Of a DNA stretch of 20,362 nt, positions 17,800-20,362 are shown piece after piece. Numbering within the stretch: the first letter of the stretch is position 1; each line of letters opens with the position of its first letter. This DNA comes from Lingula anatina (taxonomy: Eukaryota; Brachiopoda; Lingulata; Lingulida; Lingulidae). The notes below the pieces were generated by a model. It was not told the origin of the DNA and did not search any database. It saw only the letters and a list, made by a program, of their open reading frames with translations. Location: positions 1-20,362 of the forward strand of contig NW_019773886.1 in assembly GCF_001039355.2 (NCBI RefSeq), read 5' to 3'. Made by a program: the position numbers and the translations under genes.

Positions 17800-18004
17800 T
17801 AGACTTTGATACCGTCCTGGTTATTGACAGCATCACCTGATTGTGGTGTATTGATCGGTGACAACTTTAAAAGCGGGTCTTACTTTAGATAACCTACTAA
17901 ACGATAAATACACGTACACAACGACCTTGGCAACAGTAGAGCAGGGCGGTCGGTGTGAAGGGGATGGAGGGGGGGGGGGTAATACATGTACTATGGCAAT
18001 GGCT
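17800..18004 (+). pseudogene. Relic B: TRIM upstream module ending in ATGGCAATGGCT
   Basis: This is colinear with the region upstream of TRIM gene 2. Shared blocks include TAGACTTTGATACCGTCCTG, GGTTATTGACARCATCACCTG, GTGACAACTTT, GCAGTAGAGC and the start-codon block ATGGCAATGGCT (17993-18004). After that homology ends and the frame reads 15 unrelated codons to TAA. The ATG-to-ATG distance to gene 2 is 640 bp, about the same as the distance between module starts (645). The TATA box of the gene 2 copy is GATAAATA here. A G11 tract (17969-17979) has expanded near the 3' end. Confidence 0.75.
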
Positions 18005-18444
18005 AGGTGTATAGCAGCCAGAGGCTTAGATCTTTTTTTCAACCAGGTTTAATTTATCAAAACACCATTCCCAATGCCCTCACCATCTCTGTCACTTTAT
18101 GTCTTTCTTAATGTTCATACACAGATAAAGAAAGAAAATTCTTGTGTAGAACGTCCCCACCCCAAGCTGTTTAACAAAGGGTCATGTGACATGCGCATCC
18201 CAGACTCTTGTTTCTTTTTTTTTTTTTCACAATGTTTAAATAAAAGCGAGCATATTTCAAATGTCGCCCCGCATTTCGTCACCTATGATTGTCAAAGCTT
18301 TGACAATACATGTATAACACCAGGGGATATACCAGTATTCCAATACGTTTTATCAAACCTACTACACTATAGTGCAAGGGGGTATGCGGGATGACACCCA
18401 TCACATTATATCACTGATATGTCATGCACTCAGCTAATACGGCG
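18005..18444. other. Interval between relic B and the gene 2 promoter
   Basis: No gene. It contains a T-rich run near 18216-18228, AATAAA at 18239-18244, and a perfect 20-bp palindrome at 18288-18307. Confidence 0.45.
18288..18307. repeat. Perfect 20-bp palindrome
   Basis: ATTGTCAAAGCTTTGACAAT equals its own reverse complement. It includes two head-to-head TCAAAG/CTTTGA cores of the TCF/LEF type. It lies about 325 bp upstream of the TRIM gene 2 start. Confidence 0.85.
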
Positions 18445-18632
18445 TAGACTTTGATACCGTCCTGGTTATTGACAACATCACCTGATTGGGATGTGTCGAT
18501 CGGGTGACAACTTTGAAGTAGTATAGATCACTTATTAAATGATATATAAAGCGCACGCAACGGTTTTGACAGCAGTAGAGCGGGGCGTCTTGTAGGGGGT
18601 GGGGCGCTGTGCCCACTCAAAGCACCTATACA
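18445..18632 (+). promoter_or_regulatory. Promoter and leader of TRIM gene 2 with TATA box
   Basis: This is the intact copy of the module also present as relics A and B. A canonical TATATAAA lies at 18543-18550, 83 bp before the ATG, predicting transcription start near 18575 and a leader of about 55 nt. An in-frame TAG at 18576-18578 closes the frame upstream. The TATA box is degraded in both relic copies, consistent with function only here. Confidence 0.55.
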
Positions 18633-20362
18633 ATGGCAATGGCTTCGAAAGAGATGTGCAGTGTCTTCAGCGAGAACTTTCTAACGTGTCATATATGTCT
18701 GGAGGAATATAAAGACCCGAGGGTGCTCCCCTGTTACCACACGTTCTGTCTGGAATGCATTGCTGACCAAGCAGCCAAGAATGGTGTCCAGAACAAGTTC
18801 TCCTGCCCCGTGTGTCGCCAAGAGGCCCCCGTACCACCAGGTGGATTAGAAACTCTCGTGAAAAATTTCTTCTTCAGGAAAGTAACAGACTGCATGAAAT
18901 ATCAGAAAGAGCCCAAGGGGAAACTTTGTGAGTATTGTAAGCATAAAGAGGCTACTTTGCTGTGCCAAGGTTGTCCAAAAATCAACCAACTGTGCGTTAC
19001 ATGTCGTGAGTTGCATGACAGTATCCCTGCATTAAATGGACATCACTTTGTACCTCTGTCACAAGTCCATTTCTCAGTTAACCCAGCTAACATACGAGAA
19101 GAATTACGTCACGTATTAGATGAAGCTCAATTCTGCGACAAACACGACGGCGAGTTGCTGACATTCTATTGTGAAGAGGATGACACCGTGACATGTAGAG
19201 ATTGTATTTTGGAAACTCATAGTAAACACGATTTCAAAAAACTAGAAGATGTTGTAAAGGTTCAGCGGAATCTGATACAAGAAAAGCTTAAATGTCTCCC
19301 TACTGAGAAACTGTCTCGTTTTGAAATGGCGGAAAAGGCTATAGTGCGGACGGAAGAGAGGCTGACAAAAAATCAGACAAAGGTTCTTCGTTTGGTAGAT
19401 TCCCAAAAAATAACTATGATGAAGGAAATAAAGGAAAACAGTAAAATTATTGACATGGAATTGGAAGCTTATTATCAACAAGTAGAGAAAGACGTAGGTC
19501 AACAGACCGACGCGTATTTAACAAGTGTAAAACTGTGTTTAGAAAGGTATCGTACAAAAAAACAGTCCAATTATACCAAAATGGAACGATTTATAGATGA
19601 CAAAAGCAACGCAATATCAGCAGAAGTTAAAGCAATTACGTCCACGCAGGTAAAGACTTTAGAAGCTGAAAAGGACAGGCTAGAAATGAACAAAATCTCC
19701 ATTCAAAGCATCCGTAATTTCGCTCAACAGCTGACAGACACCGGTTCTGACATCGAGGTCATGACCCACTCTAAAAAACTCCAAACAAGAATCCAGGAGT
19801 TAGAGACAATAGAACCTGTTTTTGATTCTAAGATCACCAAAATAACATTTACACCAGGGACATCAAAAATGGACGTCGTGCTACAGTTTCCGAAAATGCC
19901 TGAACCTACACGGCCGCTGTCCATCAAAACGGGGTCCATTACCGCCAAAACATACCAGGGTCCCTTGGATGCATATTTTGGAAGTTTGAAACAAAAGAGA
20001 ACACACTGTCCCGAGCTTAAGAAATTTCAGAATGTCCCATGGCTTGACATGCCAGAGCGTACTACGTTTGTTAATGTTAAATGTCGGCCGTGGGATATGC
20101 AGTGCACAGATGACCGTTGTGTCTTAGTTGTCCATGGTATTACAGTGCCCGTATTCTCCAGGACAGGTCAATGTAAACGAGAGATCCGTATAGAGAGAGG
20201 GGGGAGGCGTATCGCTATAGTCAGTAACGATAGATTCGTGGTCACAAGCCATGATAAATGCTGTAGACTGTATTCAACAACAGGTCAGGTTATCCGATGT
20301 TTTGGTCAGGGTGATATGTCTGACCCCTGGGATGTCACTGTGGACCGTACAGAGGGTAAGGT
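18633..20362 (+). CDS. TRIM-type E3 ubiquitin ligase (TRIM gene 2, 3' truncated by window)
   Basis: The frame is open for 576 codons from ATG 18633 to the window end, colinear with TRIM gene 1. The RING keeps all eight ligands (C19, C22, C34, H36, C39, C42, C58, C61). B-box 1-like and B-box 2 modules follow at about 99-137 and 168-203, then a coiled coil to about 370. The start of the NHL-like propeller is cut at the DPWDVTVDRTEGK repeat. Only seven residues differ from gene 1 in the first 80. Differences accumulate in the coiled coil and especially from about residue 430 on, including one inserted residue (PEPTRPLS versus PEPQPLS) and a five-residue loss after LVVHG. The predicted role is as for gene 1: RING ubiquitin ligase with propeller-mediated target binding. 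The start has A at -3 and G at +4, and the next upstream in-frame codon of note is TAG 18576. Confidence 0.93.
   Translation, partial: MAMASKEMCSVFSENFLTCHICLEEYKDPRVLPCYHTFCLECIADQAAKNGVQNKFSCPVCRQEAPVPPGGLETLVKNFFFRKVTDCMKYQKEPKGKLCEYCKHKEATLLCQGCPKINQLCVTCRELHDSIPALNGHHFVPLSQVHFSVNPANIREELRHVLDEAQFCDKHDGELLTFYCEEDDTVTCRDCILETHSKHDFKKLEDVVKVQRNLIQEKLKCLPTEKLSRFEMAEKAIVRTEERLTKNQTKVLRLVDSQKITMMKEIKENSKIIDMELEAYYQQVEKDVGQQTDAYLTSVKLCLERYRTKKQSNYTKMERFIDDKSNAISAEVKAITSTQVKTLEAEKDRLEMNKISIQSIRNFAQQLTDTGSDIEVMTHSKKLQTRIQELETIEPVFDSKITKITFTPGTSKMDVVLQFPKMPEPTRPLSIKTGSITAKTYQGPLDAYFGSLKQKRTHCPELKKFQNVPWLDMPERTTFVNVKCRPWDMQCTDDRCVLVVHGITVPVFSRTGQCKREIRIERGGRRIAIVSNDRFVVTSHDKCCRLYSTTGQVIRCFGQGDMSDPWDVTVDRTEGK

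Overview
This window reads as animal nuclear DNA in a draft assembly (one ambiguous base at 8759). It is AT-rich and gene-poor. It has spliced genes with GT-AG introns, many decayed transposable elements, long mononucleotide and (TA)n tracts, and lineage-expanded TRIM-type genes with NHL-like C-termini. That mix, plus an EGF-olfactomedin gene, suits a marine invertebrate. A lophotrochozoan (mollusc or brachiopod) is my first guess and a lancelet is possible. No species can be named from sequence alone.

Layout. Bases 1-214 (minus) hold the N-terminus of a basic, coiled-coil-like ORF resembling the start of a BEL/Pao retroelement polyprotein. Bases 2487-6034 (plus) hold a five-exon gene: signal peptide, N-terminal region, two EGF exons, olfactomedin exon. 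All its introns are phase 1. Both EGF exons break the reading frame and the olfactomedin domain is short, so it is probably a pseudogene. Bases 6428-8111 are transposon remains: a Tc1/mariner-like transposase tail (minus), then the 3' end of a CR1/L2-like LINE ending in (ATT)n. Bases 8451-9169 hold a ~309-bp tandem duplication joined at the N, carrying a non-autonomous hAT-like element with an 8-bp target-site duplication.

The second half is organised around two paralogous single-exon TRIM genes. The first is complete (10479-12695, 738 aa) and the second runs off the window (18633-20362, 576 codons seen). The ~190 bp before the second gene exists in two further degraded copies, at 9299-9496 and 17800-18004. 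Each ends in a vestigial start codon, which suggests repeated birth and loss of TRIM copies. The intact gene 2 copy has a TATA box. Gene 1 has an unrelated upstream region with a YY1-like motif.

Between the TRIM genes lie a 90-bp sequence present as an inverted pair (one copy embedded in a (TA)n tract), a small foldback element, an orphan CRE/NRF-1-like motif cluster, and a 481-bp terminal-inverted-repeat element flanked by a 16-bp direct repeat. The TRIM proteins are predicted E3 ubiquitin ligases. Nothing in the window links them functionally to the olfactomedin gene.
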